DNA of 64,000 nt from Erythrobacter sp. HKB08 (lineage in GTDB: Bacteria; Pseudomonadota; Alphaproteobacteria; Sphingomonadales; Sphingomonadaceae), in NCBI RefSeq assembly GCF_004114695.1, contig NZ_CP035310.1, forward strand, positions 2,029,501-2,093,500. Direction: 5' to 3'. The first letter of the stretch is position 1, and every line of letters starts with the position of its first letter. The notes under the pieces are model-generated. The model saw only the letters and a program-made list of their open reading frames with translations. It was not told where the DNA came from and did not search any database. Shown here one piece after another: positions 44,389-52,972 of the stretch. The position numbers and the translations under genes are program-made.

Positions 44389-45795
44389 TCAACCGGCGTA
44401 ACCGGTTTCCTCACGCTCGTTCTGGCCGATCGACCACTCGACATTGCGCGTTGCGTACATCACAGCTGCGAGTGCTGCGAAGAGCAGGATCGAGCCAATC
44501 ATCAGCGACCATGCCTCGAGGCTGAGCAGCACGTAGATCGCGGCATAAAGGCCGACCAGCATTCCGCCGATCATCCCTGCCCTGCGCCACCCGCCGAGCA
44601 CGGCCGCGCTATAGGCCGTCAGCAGCCCGATAATTGCGCCGCTCGCGATGAGGTAGGCAAGCGTGAAGCCGACCACCTCGGCGAAGGCGAGCAGCATTAC
44701 GAAGAACAGGATCAGGCCGACCCCGGTCAGCAGGTACTCCGCCGATGCCACACGCGCGCCTCCGACCACGTCGAACATGAAATAGGCGAGGAAGGTGAAG
44801 CCGATGAACAGGAAGCCGTATTTCACCGAACGATCGACCTGGCTGTAAAGATCGACCGGCTCGACGAGACGGATCGCAGCGAGCTTGCTGCCACCGCCGG
44901 GCATGGTTTCGGCCGCGCTGTAGCGATCGATCGGCACTTCCATGCCGAAGGACGGCGGAGGACCGGCCTCATTGGTCGAAACCAGCGCCTCGCCCAGCGC
45001 GAGATTGGTGATCCCTTCGTATTTGGCAGTGAAGCCGTCGCTGCCGATTTCGCGGTTGTCGTTGTCGGGCAGGAAGCTGCCGACGAAACTGGGATGCTGC
45101 CACGGCGAGGTGATGGTCCATTCGGTCTCGCCGCCGCGCGGGATCAGCGCGAAGCTCTTGCTGCCGCGCAGGCCATAGGTCCACGCGACCGGAAGCTCGC
45201 CCTCGCCGTCCCATTCGACCGAGGTGGAGAACCCCGCACCGCCGGTGCTGCGCGGGCCGTTGCCGGGCTTCAATGCCAACTGCTCGCCCGCCACGCGCAC
45301 GCTCGTCCCGTCGGTCAGGCCGCGCGGATCGGAAATGCCGAAGCGCAGTTCCGCCTGGTCGAACTGGAGTGCCGAGCGTTCGACATCGATGCGTGAAAGA
45401 TCGTCCGGCAGCGTGAAGGTCGCCTCGCCGCTCGTGTCGGAATCGTAGATCACCGAACGGTAGATCGAATATTCCTTGTAGTCGGGCTGCAGCTCGGTCC
45501 GCACGACCTGCTTCTGCGGCGAGACGAACAGCTCGCGCCGCTGGGTCACGGTACGGCAGCGGTTCTGGCCGTTGACGGTTTCCGTCTCGGTCACTTCGGC
45601 TTCGAAGGGGATGACCAGCATCGGCCCGGCAATCGTCTGCTCCCCGCCCCAGCCTGCGGTGATCGCCTCCTGCGCGGTTTCCGACTGGCTCTCGCGGTCG
45701 CTGACGAGCAGGTAGACCATGGCGAGCGGCACGATCAGCATGAAGCCGATCACGCACATGAAAAGGAGCTTCAGCCCCGGGCTGCGATTTTGCAC
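44389..45795 (-). CDS. creD: Inner-membrane protein CreD
   Basis: 468 aa from a GTG at 45795, six bases behind GGGAGG; the frame is open to 45888. One N-terminal helix (about residues 8-30), a large periplasmic part with FVSPQKQVVRTELQPDYK and PRGLTDGTSVRV, and several C-terminal helices from about residue 350 match CreD. In gamma-proteobacteria CreD is an envelope-stress protein of the CreBC regulon linked to beta-lactam response. Here it follows the blaI/blaR1-like pair, separated by a 195-bp gap holding a strong hairpin. Its own promoter is not obvious. Confidence 0.9.
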   Translation of the reverse strand: MQNRSPGLKLLFMCVIGFMLIVPLAMVYLLVSDRESQSETAQEAITAGWGGEQTIAGPMLVIPFEAEVTETETVNGQNRCRTVTQRRELFVSPQKQVVRTELQPDYKEYSIYRSVIYDSDTSGEATFTLPDDLSRIDVERSALQFDQAELRFGISDPRGLTDGTSVRVAGEQLALKPGNGPRSTGGAGFSTSVEWDGEGELPVAWTYGLRGSKSFALIPRGGETEWTITSPWQHPSFVGSFLPDNDNREIGSDGFTAKYEGITNLALGEALVSTNEAGPPPSFGMEVPIDRYSAAETMPGGGSKLAAIRLVEPVDLYSQVDRSVKYGFLFIGFTFLAYFMFDVVGGARVASAEYLLTGVGLILFFVMLLAFAEVVGFTLAYLIASGAIIGLLTAYSAAVLGGWRRAGMIGGMLVGLYAAIYVLLSLEAWSLMIGSILLFAALAAVMYATRNVEWSIGQNEREETGYAG

Positions 45796-45928
45796 TTGAA
45801 CCTCCCTTGCTGCGGTGAACCGTGCAATACGAGCGACGAATGAATGCGCTGTGAATGTGCGGGAGGATGGTTTCGCGTGGCATCCCATAGGCTTGGCATA
45901 CGCTCGGCCACAGGTGCCGGAATTGAGA

Positions 45929-45962
45929 GAGGGCGGGAGCGGTCCAAGCCACTCCCGCCCTC
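45929..45962 (-). terminator. Strong hairpin behind the blaR1-like gene
   Basis: GAGGGCGGGAG - 12 bases - CTCCCGCCCTC, an 11-bp perfect stem beginning 28 bp behind the stop of the BlaR1-like gene. It is followed on the minus strand by TCTCAATT, a poor T tract, so it may terminate or only attenuate transcription into creD. Confidence 0.5.
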
Positions 45963-45989
45963 AAGGCCGGTCAGAACCTCGGGAAAAGT

Positions 45990-47537
45990 CTAGTTCCGGC
46001 TTTTCATTTCAGCGATCTTCTCGTCGAGGGCGGAAAGCACCTCGGCGCGGATGTCGCTGTCCATTTCCTTGCTCTTGGCGATCTCGGCACGGGCCGTCTT
46101 GAGGCCTTCGAGCGCGCTCGCCATGATTTCGCTGGTGCACAGGCGGGTGACCTTCTTGCCGTCGCCATCGCGGAATTCGGCACCCTTGCTGCCGTCGCGG
46201 CAGGTCACGCTGACCTTGGTCAGGCCGTGCTTGCCGTCGTCGAATTCGAGCATGGCGACGCGGGCTTCTTCCATCGCCTCGTCGATCTCGATGTCCATTT
46301 CGGCGAGTTCCTTGCGGACTTCGGCGAGCATCTTCTGGCGCTCTTCCCTGGACATCTTCTCGTCGCCGTGGATCACGACCTTGCGTTCGCGCCGGACGGT
46401 GCGCTTTTCGCCGTCCTCGTCCTTGTCCTCGATACGGATGACGCGGACTTCGCGCTCTTCCTGCTGGTCGACATCGGCTTCTTCCCACTGGTCCACTTCG
46501 GGAGCGACCTGGACTGCGAGCGGGAGCGGCGGAGCGGGCGGCGCCGGCGGTGCGGGCACCGTCGTCGGAGCAGCCGGTGCTGCGGGCGGAGCGGGCACGG
46601 GCGCGGCTGCATAGCTGATCGTAGCGGTCAGCGGCAGCGCGATCAGGCCGGCGGCCAGCAGGGCGCGCCCGGTATTCCGGCGACGCGGTGAGTGGTTCGA
46701 CATTGTGAGACTCCTCAAACGGTGAATAATCGACTTGTCCCCCAGCACCGGGCACGCCATCGGCGCTGCCAGGGCGACATGCGGTCCGGTCGCGAAACCG
46801 GCGATTACGGAGGCGTAGGCCCCCTTCTGTTCAGTCCCACGCGCTGCGATAACCCGGGCATCGCAGGCGGCTTCCTGGTCGCGCCGCATTGCGCGCCAGC
46901 CAACCCACCCCAACGGATTGAACCAGTGCATCGCGAAAAGCGGCTGGACGAGAAAATTGGCGAGCAAATCTTGCCCGCGGTGATGGGCAAGCTCGTGCTC
47001 GAGCGCGAGATCGCGCGTCGCGCGGTCGGTCAGCGCCATGAAGCCGATCGGCAGGGCGATGACCTTGTCCTGCACCCCGAAGGCGATCGGCGCTTCGGTC
47101 GCGGGCGTCTCGAGCAGGCGGATCTTGCCCGCCTCGCCCATCGGACGCGCTTCGGACAAAAGCTCGCGGCGCATTTCGAAATACTGTTGGAAACGCCGCA
47201 CCATGAAGGCAGCTGCGCCAAGCGCCCAGACGGCGAGCGCGACGAGCAGCCAGTCGATTGCCGGCGCGGCAGCGGCGGCGGCAGGTGCAGCAGCCTCTCC
47301 GTTAAAGTCGAAAGCGAAAGCCATCGGCTCGACGGCGGCAGGCGCATCGGAGACCGGCTCCTGCGGGGCCATCCAGCTCGGCAGGGTGATCGGCGGCATG
47401 ACGAGCCGCGCCATGGGCAGCGCCCACAGCATGTAGGCGACTTGCGGGCCGAAGCGGCGGGCGACCGGGCGGCGAAGGACCAGGACGAGCGCAATCAGCA
47501 CGCCGGTCCACAGGATCGTGTCGAGGAGCATGCTCAT
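45990..47537 (-). CDS. BlaR1-like M56 membrane metallopeptidase with atypical sensor region
   Basis: 515 aa. Hydrophobic helices at about 5-22, 33-48 and 95-113 precede the peptidase domain with HELAHH (zinc motif H181-E182-H185) and EACD (Glu222). A fourth helix (about 291-311) is followed by a Pro/Ala-rich linker (313-342). The remaining about 170 residues are not a penicillin-binding domain: they are highly charged, helical (SREERQKMLAEVRKELAEMD), with two cysteines in VTCRDG and RLCTS. So it resembles BlaR1/MecR1 only in the protease part. It overlaps blaI by 4 bp and is presumably the antirepressor of BlaI. Confidence 0.85.
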   Translation of the reverse strand: MSMLLDTILWTGVLIALVLVLRRPVARRFGPQVAYMLWALPMARLVMPPITLPSWMAPQEPVSDAPAAVEPMAFAFDFNGEAAAPAAAAAAPAIDWLLVALAVWALGAAAFMVRRFQQYFEMRRELLSEARPMGEAGKIRLLETPATEAPIAFGVQDKVIALPIGFMALTDRATRDLALEHELAHHRGQDLLANFLVQPLFAMHWFNPLGWVGWRAMRRDQEAACDARVIAARGTEQKGAYASVIAGFATGPHVALAAPMACPVLGDKSIIHRLRSLTMSNHSPRRRNTGRALLAAGLIALPLTATISYAAAPVPAPPAAPAAPTTVPAPPAPPAPPLPLAVQVAPEVDQWEEADVDQQEEREVRVIRIEDKDEDGEKRTVRRERKVVIHGDEKMSREERQKMLAEVRKELAEMDIEIDEAMEEARVAMLEFDDGKHGLTKVSVTCRDGSKGAEFRDGDGKKVTRLCTSEIMASALEGLKTARAEIAKSKEMDSDIRAEVLSALDEKIAEMKSRN

Positions 47538-47923
47538 TTGCGCAGCTCCTTCACCAGGGCCTCGATTTCCGAAAGGTCGTCATCGGTCAGCGCCTCGTTT
47601 TCCGCGAGATGCGCGAAGAGCGGGGCTGCACGGCCACCGAACAGGCGGTCAACCAGGCGGCGGCTTTCGGTGCCGACATAGGATGAGCGTTCGAGAACGG
47701 GCTGGTAGAGGAAACGGCGACCGTCGGGCCGGGTCGCAAGGGCACCCTTGCCGACCAGGCGCGACAGCAGCGTCTTGACCGTGGCGAGGCTCCAGTCGCG
47801 ATCTTCGCACACCGCCTCGCAAACTTCGGCGGCGGTGAGCGGGCTGCGGTCCCACAGGACCTCCATCACAGCATGCTCAGCCTCGCTGATGCGTTCCGGT
47901 TTATCGTCTTCGCCGCGTGCCAC
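47534..47923 (-). CDS. BlaI/MecI-family transcriptional repressor
   Basis: 129 aa from the GTG at 47923 behind GGGAGG. A winged-helix domain (ISEAEHAVMEVLW, LTAAEVCEAVCED, SLATVKTLLSRLVGKGAL) is followed by a short dimerisation tail (DDDLSEIEALVKEL). It belongs to the BlaI/MecI/CopY family, dimers that bind TACA-N2-TGTA type dyads. Two such dyads lie in its own promoter, so autoregulation is likely. The next gene, a BlaR1-like protease, overlaps by 4 bp. Confidence 0.9.
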   Translation of the reverse strand: MARGEDDKPERISEAEHAVMEVLWDRSPLTAAEVCEAVCEDRDWSLATVKTLLSRLVGKGALATRPDGRRFLYQPVLERSSYVGTESRRLVDRLFGGRAAPLFAHLAENEALTDDDLSEIEALVKELRK

Positions 47924-47944
47924 AGCCGACCTCCCACGTTTCGA

Positions 47945-47978
47945 CTACAGGTGTAGGCACATCGACTACGGCTGTAAA
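47945..47978 (-). promoter_or_regulatory. blaI promoter with twin BlaI-type operator
   Basis: A perfect dyad CTACA-GG-TGTAG (47945-47956) and an imperfect dyad CTACGGCTGTAA (47966-47977) start exactly 21 bp apart, two helical turns. On the minus strand a candidate -35 TTTACA (47978-47973), 17-base spacer and -10 TACACC (47955-47950) lie within the two dyads. Transcription would begin near 47943, about 20 bases before the GTG start. The dyads fit the BlaI/MecI TACA/TGTA pattern, so this is probably a negative autoregulatory site. Confidence 0.6.
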
Positions 47979-48055
47979 CATGAAGCCTGTATGAACACGC
48001 GTTCAGCTTCGACGAACGACATGGGAAGGCTGCCGAACGGCGAGCGGGCGGACGG

Positions 48056-48586
48056 TCAGGCGGATGCGGAAATCGCTGCGATGTCCTTGCGCGCTTCGAT
48101 CTCGCGGCAGAGCAGTTCGAAATCGCGCTCATCCTTGAACGTATGGGCGGAGAGCTGCACTTTCTTGCCGCCCTTCCCCCGCACCGCAATCGCCGGCAGG
48201 GTCTGGATGCGAAAGCGGTCGAGCCGGGTGATCTCGTCCCAGCGAATGCCGATGTCCTTCGCCATCGGCCGATCGCGCACTTCGAGGCGCTTTGCACCGA
48301 TGTGGACGTAGGGCTTGCTGCCGCGCAGCAGCCCGAGAAGGATGAACATCCCGGGCCCGAGCATCGCAAGCATGCCGAGCAGGAACAGAGCGTCCCAGAT
48401 TATCGGATCGAGGCTGAAGCCGAGGTCGAGCCCGCGATACACAACATCGCTCGCGTCTTCGAAAAGCAGCCCGTAGGCGAACATGAAGCCGAAGCCGAAG
48501 AACAGCAACATGACGAACACGCTAGCCGCCAGCGGCACATGCATGCGCAGGATCAGCGATCCGTCGGGCCGTTCTTCGAGTGCCAT
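48056..48586 (-). CDS. Two-helix membrane protein with PH-like C-terminal domain
   Basis: 176 aa. Two transmembrane helices (about residues 19-43 and 62-87) are followed by a soluble beta-rich tail with YVHIGAKRLEVRDRPM, IRWDEITRLDRFRIQTLPAI and KKVQLSAHTFKDERDFELL, resembling bacterial PH domains. The function is unknown. It follows sdhA, where sdhB would be expected, but has no sequence relation to SdhB. A nested hairpin lies in the 68-bp gap. Confidence 0.7.
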   Translation of the reverse strand: MALEERPDGSLILRMHVPLAASVFVMLLFFGFGFMFAYGLLFEDASDVVYRGLDLGFSLDPIIWDALFLLGMLAMLGPGMFILLGLLRGSKPYVHIGAKRLEVRDRPMAKDIGIRWDEITRLDRFRIQTLPAIAVRGKGGKKVQLSAHTFKDERDFELLCREIEARKDIAAISASA

Positions 48587-48593
48587 TCAAACC

Positions 48594-48644
48594 TCGGATG
48601 CGACTGTGCCCGTCCAGGCGGGCACAGCCTTCAATAGCATCCGA
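48594..48644. terminator. Nested double hairpin behind sdhA
   Basis: An inner perfect 9-bp stem CTGTGCCCG - TCCAGG - CGGGCACAG (48604-48627) sits inside an outer 8-bp stem TCGGATGC / GCATCCGA (48594-48601 and 48637-48644). It begins 10 bp after the sdhA stop. Without a T run it may act as a 3' stability element or an attenuator for the gene behind it. Confidence 0.5.
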
Positions 48645-48654
48645 AGCTTGGCGG

Positions 48655-50490
48655 TTAGTAAACCCGCTTCTTCGGCTTGATGTACTCGATGTCGTCGGTG
48701 AGCGTGTATTCGTGGACCGGACGGTAGTCGATCTTCACGTCGCCGCCCTTGCCGCCCCAGCCTTCGAACCAGGCCGCGGTGTGCTTCATCCAGTTCTTGT
48801 CGTCACGATCCGGGAAATCCTCGTGCGCGTGGGCGCCGCGGCTTTCCTTGCGGTTTTCCGCGCTCGACATGGTCACGACGGCCTGCGCCATGAGGTTGTC
48901 GAGCTCGAGCGTCTCGAGCAGGTCGGTGTTCCAGATCAGCGAACGGTCGGAGACGTGGATGTCCTGCATCCGCTTGTTCTCCTGCGCGAGCAGCTTGACG
49001 CCTTCCGACATCAGCGCGCTGTCGCGGAAGACCGCCGCGTGCTTCTGCATCGTCTTCTGCATGTCCGCACGGATCGCCGCGGTCGGCGAGCCGCCCTTGG
49101 CATTGCGGAAATGATCGACGCGGCTGAGCGCGAAATCGGCGCTGTCGGCCGGGAGTTCGGCCTGGCTCACACCGCCCTTGAGGATATCGCGCAGGCGATG
49201 GCCGGTCGCACGGCCGAATACGACGAGGTCGATCAACGAGTTCGAGCCGAGGCGGTTCGCGCCGTGGACCGACACGCAGGCAGCCTCGCCGACGGCGAAC
49301 AGGCCAGGGACCACGTGGTCCGGATTGCCGTCCGGCCCGATGGTCACGACTTCGCCGTGATAGTTACAGGGGATGCCGCCCATGTTGTAGTGGACGGTCG
49401 GGGTCACGGGCAGCGGCTGGCGGGTCAGGTCGACGCCCGCGAAGATCTTGCCGCTCTCGGTGATGCCCGGCAGGCGTTCTGCCAGCACATTCGGGTCGAT
49501 GTGGTCGAGGTGCAGGTAGATGTGGTCGCCATCCGGCCCCACACCGCGCCCTTCGCGCATTTCCAGCGCCATCGAACGGCTGACGACGTCGCGCGAGGCA
49601 AGGTCCTTCGCGCTCGGCGCATAGCGTTCCATGAAACGCTCGCCTTCCGAGTTGGTGAGGTAACCGCCCTCGCCGCGCGCACCCTCGGTGATGAGGACGC
49701 CTGCGCCGTAGATGCCGGTCGGGTGGAACTGGACGAATTCCATATCCTGCAGCGGAAGCCCTGCACGCAGCACCATGCCGCCGCCGTCGCCGGTGCAGGT
49801 ATGGGCCGAGGTCGCGGTGTAGTAGCAACGGCCGTAGCCGCCGGTTGCGAGCACCACGGCCTGCGCGCGGAACCGGTGCATCACACCGTCTTCCATGCAC
49901 ATCGCCATGACGCCGACGCAGCGCTTCTCGCCGTCGACTTCGTTCATGATCAGGTCGAGCGCGAAATACTCGATGAAGAAGTCCGCATCGTACTTCAGGC
50001 TCTGCTGGTAGAGCGCGTGCAGCATGGCATGGCCGGTACGGTCCGCCGCCGCGCAAGTGCGCTGGACGGGCGGGCCTTCGCCCATGTTCTGCATGTGGCC
50101 GCCGAACGGGCGCTGGTAGATCGTGCCGTCCTCGTTGCGGCTGAAGGGCACGCCTGCGTGCTCCAGCTCGTAAACGGCGGCGGGCGCTTCACGCGCGAGA
50201 TATTCGATCGCGTCCTGGTCGCCGAGCCAGTCGGAGCCCTTGACGGTATCGTACATGTGCCACGTCCAGTGGTCGGGCGTGTTGTTGCCGAGCGAGGCGG
50301 CGATACCGCCCTGCGCTGCAACGGTGTGCGAACGGGTCGGGAAGACCTTCGAAATATTCGCGGTCTTCAGGCCCGCTTCGGCCGCACCCATGGTGGCACG
50401 CAGGCCCGAACCGCCGGCACCCACGACGACCACGTCATAGGTGTGGTCGATGATCTTGTAGGCAGGCTGGGTGGAAGAATTGTCAGCCAT
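48655..50490 (-). CDS. sdhA: Succinate dehydrogenase flavoprotein subunit
   Basis: 611 aa. FAD-binding loop [19 protein letters not shown], the covalent FAD histidine in [18 protein letters not shown], and the active-site [21 protein letters not shown] with Arg. [18 protein letters not shown] closes the FAD domain. It oxidises succinate in the TCA cycle and respiratory complex II. It follows sdhD with a one-base overlap (TGATG). The expected sdhB is not next to it in this window. Confidence 0.97.
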   Translation of the reverse strand: MADNSSTQPAYKIIDHTYDVVVVGAGGSGLRATMGAAEAGLKTANISKVFPTRSHTVAAQGGIAASLGNNTPDHWTWHMYDTVKGSDWLGDQDAIEYLAREAPAAVYELEHAGVPFSRNEDGTIYQRPFGGHMQNMGEGPPVQRTCAAADRTGHAMLHALYQQSLKYDADFFIEYFALDLIMNEVDGEKRCVGVMAMCMEDGVMHRFRAQAVVLATGGYGRCYYTATSAHTCTGDGGGMVLRAGLPLQDMEFVQFHPTGIYGAGVLITEGARGEGGYLTNSEGERFMERYAPSAKDLASRDVVSRSMALEMREGRGVGPDGDHIYLHLDHIDPNVLAERLPGITESGKIFAGVDLTRQPLPVTPTVHYNMGGIPCNYHGEVVTIGPDGNPDHVVPGLFAVGEAACVSVHGANRLGSNSLIDLVVFGRATGHRLRDILKGGVSQAELPADSADFALSRVDHFRNAKGGSPTAAIRADMQKTMQKHAAVFRDSALMSEGVKLLAQENKRMQDIHVSDRSLIWNTDLLETLELDNLMAQAVVTMSSAENRKESRGAHAHEDFPDRDDKNWMKHTAAWFEGWGGKGGDVKIDYRPVHEYTLTDDIEYIKPKKRVY

Positions 50491-50876
50491 CAGGCGGCTC
50501 CTCCAAGAGCAAGGCGGGCGACGCAGAAGATGCCGAATGCGGCACCGCCGAGCGTCGCGAGATTGAGAAGTGCGATAAGGGCAAACTTGTTGCCCGGGGT
50601 GTGGACGTAGTCTTCGACCAGCACCTGCAGGCCGAGGCGTGCGTGCCAGAAGACGCTGACGATCAGCAGGGCCATCGCGACAGCCGGGACGGGCTTCGCG
50701 AGATAGCCGGCCATGGTGGCGTAGCTGAGGTCGGGCAGCAGGATGAAGCTGGCGACAAGCCAGAGCATCAGCACCAGGTTGCCGATGGCGGTGAAGCGCT
50801 GCACCAGCCAGTGATGCGCGCCCTCGTGCGCCGAGCCGAGCCCGCGCACCTTCCCGATCGAGGTTCCGTTACCCAT
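50490..50876 (-). CDS. sdhD: Succinate dehydrogenase membrane anchor subunit
   Basis: 128 aa with three transmembrane helices (about 29-48, 56-78 and 99-120). [19 protein letters not shown] near the N-terminus and [15 protein letters not shown] in the middle carry the heme/quinone His and Asp-Tyr residues of SdhD. The stop overlaps the sdhA start by one base and 11 bp separate it from sdhC. Confidence 0.93.
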   Translation of the reverse strand: MGNGTSIGKVRGLGSAHEGAHHWLVQRFTAIGNLVLMLWLVASFILLPDLSYATMAGYLAKPVPAVAMALLIVSVFWHARLGLQVLVEDYVHTPGNKFALIALLNLATLGGAAFGIFCVARLALGGAA

Positions 50877-50887
50877 GGTTCAAATCC

Positions 50888-51268
50888 TCAGAGATAGAGC
50901 ACCGCGGCCCAGAAGCCGGCGGTCAGCAGGATGGCGATGATCGGCGAGGCGATCGACCACATGCGGTTGGTATCGAGTTCGTAGCCCGCACCGATGTCGA
51001 GCACGAAGTGGCGCAGCCCGCTCATCATGTGGGTGAAGAAAGCCCAGGACAGGCCGACCAGCACGACATAGCCGACCGGCGAAGTCGCGAGCGTCACGAA
51101 GTCTTCATAGGCTGCGGGACCGGACGCGAGCGCGCCGAGCCACCAGAGCAGGACGGCAAGACCGACCAGCGCCATCCCGTCCCCGGTAACCCGGTGCAGG
51201 ATCGAGACCAGCATGTGCGGTCCCCATTTCCAGATCTGAAGGTGCGGCGATAGCGGTCGGTTGCTCAT
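50888..51268 (-). CDS. sdhC: Succinate dehydrogenase cytochrome b556 subunit
   Basis: 126 aa with three transmembrane helices. RPLSPHLQIWKWGPHMLVSILHRVTG at the start (anchor positions 3-28) and HMMSGLRHFVLDIG with the heme-b His are characteristic of SdhC. It leads the sdhCDA operon. The 110-bp gap upstream is shared with the divergent SDR gene. Confidence 0.93.
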   Translation of the reverse strand: MSNRPLSPHLQIWKWGPHMLVSILHRVTGDGMALVGLAVLLWWLGALASGPAAYEDFVTLATSPVGYVVLVGLSWAFFTHMMSGLRHFVLDIGAGYELDTNRMWSIASPIIAILLTAGFWAAVLYL

Positions 51269-51378
51269 AAGCTTGTGTCCGGTGGTGTCCCCTGTGAAGC
51301 CGCCCTCTTAGCGCAATGGCGAGGCGAGACAAGGCGTGGACGCTCGACATAGGGTGCAAATTTTCGGATAGGGTTTGC

Positions 51379-52089
51379 ATGGGAAGCATTCTGGTTACCG
51401 GGTCGAGCCGCGGCATAGGCGCCGCAATCCGTAAACAGCTCGAATCACGCGGACAGCTGGTCATCGGCCACGGCTCTGCCGATCACGACGCACAGACCAT
51501 CGGCGCGGACTTCACCGAACCGCAGGCACCGGCGATGCTGTGGCAGGAAGCGCTCAAGCGCTCGGCCGGCGAGATCGACGTGCTGGTGAACAACGCCGGC
51601 CTGTTCGATCCCAATCCTATCGACCGATCCGACATCGAGTGGCTCGACGCGTGGGAAGACACCATGCGCATCAACCTCACCTCCGCCGCGCAGCTCAGCC
51701 GTTTCGCGGTGAGGCACTGGCAGGAACGCGGGGTGGAAGGGCGTATCGTCCATGTCGCAAGCCGCGCAGGGCATCGCGGGGATTCGCCCGCGCACTGGCA
51801 CTACGCCGCGGCGAAGGGCGGGATGCTCGCCATGCACAAGACCATCGCGCGGCAATATGCGAAGGACGGCATCGTCAGCTTTGCGATCACGCCGGGCTTC
51901 ACCGATACCGCGATGGCCGGCGACTATCTCGCCAGCCGCGGCGGGCCGGGGCTGCTCGCCGACATCCCGCTCGGCCGGGTGGCGGAGCCGGAAGAGATCG
52001 CGACCATCGCCGTATTCTGCGCGCTCGATGCGCCCGCCTCCATGACCGGCGCGACGATCGACGCGAATGGCGCGAGCTATGTTCGCTAG
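51379..52089 (+). CDS. SDR family 3-oxoacyl-ACP-reductase-like oxidoreductase
   Basis: 236 aa from the ATG at 51379. VTGSSRGIGAAIRKQL, DVLVNNAGLFDPN, HVASRAGHRGDSP with the catalytic Ser, and HYAAAKGGMLAMH with Tyr/Lys. C-terminal GATIDANGASYVR is FabG-like. The substrate is unknown. It overlaps the metallo-beta-lactamase start by 11 bp and leads that operon. Confidence 0.88.
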   Translation: MGSILVTGSSRGIGAAIRKQLESRGQLVIGHGSADHDAQTIGADFTEPQAPAMLWQEALKRSAGEIDVLVNNAGLFDPNPIDRSDIEWLDAWEDTMRINLTSAAQLSRFAVRHWQERGVEGRIVHVASRAGHRGDSPAHWHYAAAKGGMLAMHKTIARQYAKDGIVSFAITPGFTDTAMAGDYLASRGGPGLLADIPLGRVAEPEEIATIAVFCALDAPASMTGATIDANGASYVR

Positions 52090-52972
52090 GGCGATTGCCG
52101 CGTCGCTGGCGGCATTCCTGAGCTTGTCCTTTTCGCCCATGGCGAGTGCGCAGCCGGTCGACGAGGCTCGTGAAGCATGGCTCGCGGCGTGCGAAGACTG
52201 GGACGACTGGAACAAGCCCGCCCCGCCCTTCAGGATCTACGGCAACAGCTGGTATGTCGGGACCTGCGGCATCGCTGCGATCCTTATCGTCGGCCCGACG
52301 ACCCATGTACTGATCGACACCGGGACCGAAGAAGGCGCCGAGGTCGTGCGCGCCAATATCGAACAGCTCGGTTACGACATGAAGGATGTCACCGTCCTCC
52401 TCCAGAGCCACGAGCATTTCGACCACGTCGGCGGCCTTGCGAAAATGAAAGAATGGACCGGCGGCGCGGTCGTCGCTTCGAAAAGGGCGCTGCTCGTACT
52501 GGAAACCGGCATGAGCGATCCCGCCGATCCGCAGCACGGCATGCATGCTCCCATGACGCCGGTCCCTGCGCTGCGCGGCCTGACCGATGGCGATACCGTC
52601 CTTGGCGCCGGCAAGCAGTTCAACGCGATCGAAACACCGGGCCACACGCCGGGCGCGCTGAGCTGGCGCTGGCTCGATTGCGAGGGAATTGTCTGCGCGT
52701 GGATCGTCTATGCCGACAGCCTCTCGCCCGTCAGCGCAGACGAGTACCGCTTCTCCGACCATCCAGAATATGTCGAAGAATACCGCGCCGGGCTCGCACG
52801 CCTTGCAGAAACAGAATGCAGCATTCTCGTAACCCCCCACCCCTCCGCCAGCCGCATGCTTCACCGTATGCGCGGCGACGAGCCGTGGCTCGATCCAAAA
52901 GGTTGCGCGAATTATGCCGAAGCCGTCGGCAAGCGCCTCGATGAACGGCTGGCAAGGGAGCGCGGCGAGTGA
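52079..52972 (+). CDS. Subclass B3 metallo-beta-lactamase
   Basis: 297 aa from the ATG at 52079, with signal peptide FARAIAASLAAFLSLSFSPMASA. The zinc motif is SHEHFDHVGG (H-x-H-x-D-H), the third His is in ETPGHTPGALSW and the fourth in LVTPHPSAS. The pattern, including YGNSWYVGTCGIAAILI and LIDTGTEEGAE, is that of B3 enzymes, all with canonical ligands (His at position 116, not the Gln variant). Periplasmic hydrolysis of beta-lactams is the family function; the substrate range here is unknown. It lies between an SDR and prmA with overlaps on both sides, so it is not a separate cassette. Confidence 0.9.
   Translation: MFARAIAASLAAFLSLSFSPMASAQPVDEAREAWLAACEDWDDWNKPAPPFRIYGNSWYVGTCGIAAILIVGPTTHVLIDTGTEEGAEVVRANIEQLGYDMKDVTVLLQSHEHFDHVGGLAKMKEWTGGAVVASKRALLVLETGMSDPADPQHGMHAPMTPVPALRGLTDGDTVLGAGKQFNAIETPGHTPGALSWRWLDCEGIVCAWIVYADSLSPVSADEYRFSDHPEYVEEYRAGLARLAETECSILVTPHPSASRMLHRMRGDEPWLDPKGCANYAEAVGKRLDERLARERGE

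Noticed and set aside
52079-52972. Acquired resistance cassette
   Set aside because: No integron, insertion sequence or direct repeats are near, and the gene overlaps both neighbours of a housekeeping operon.
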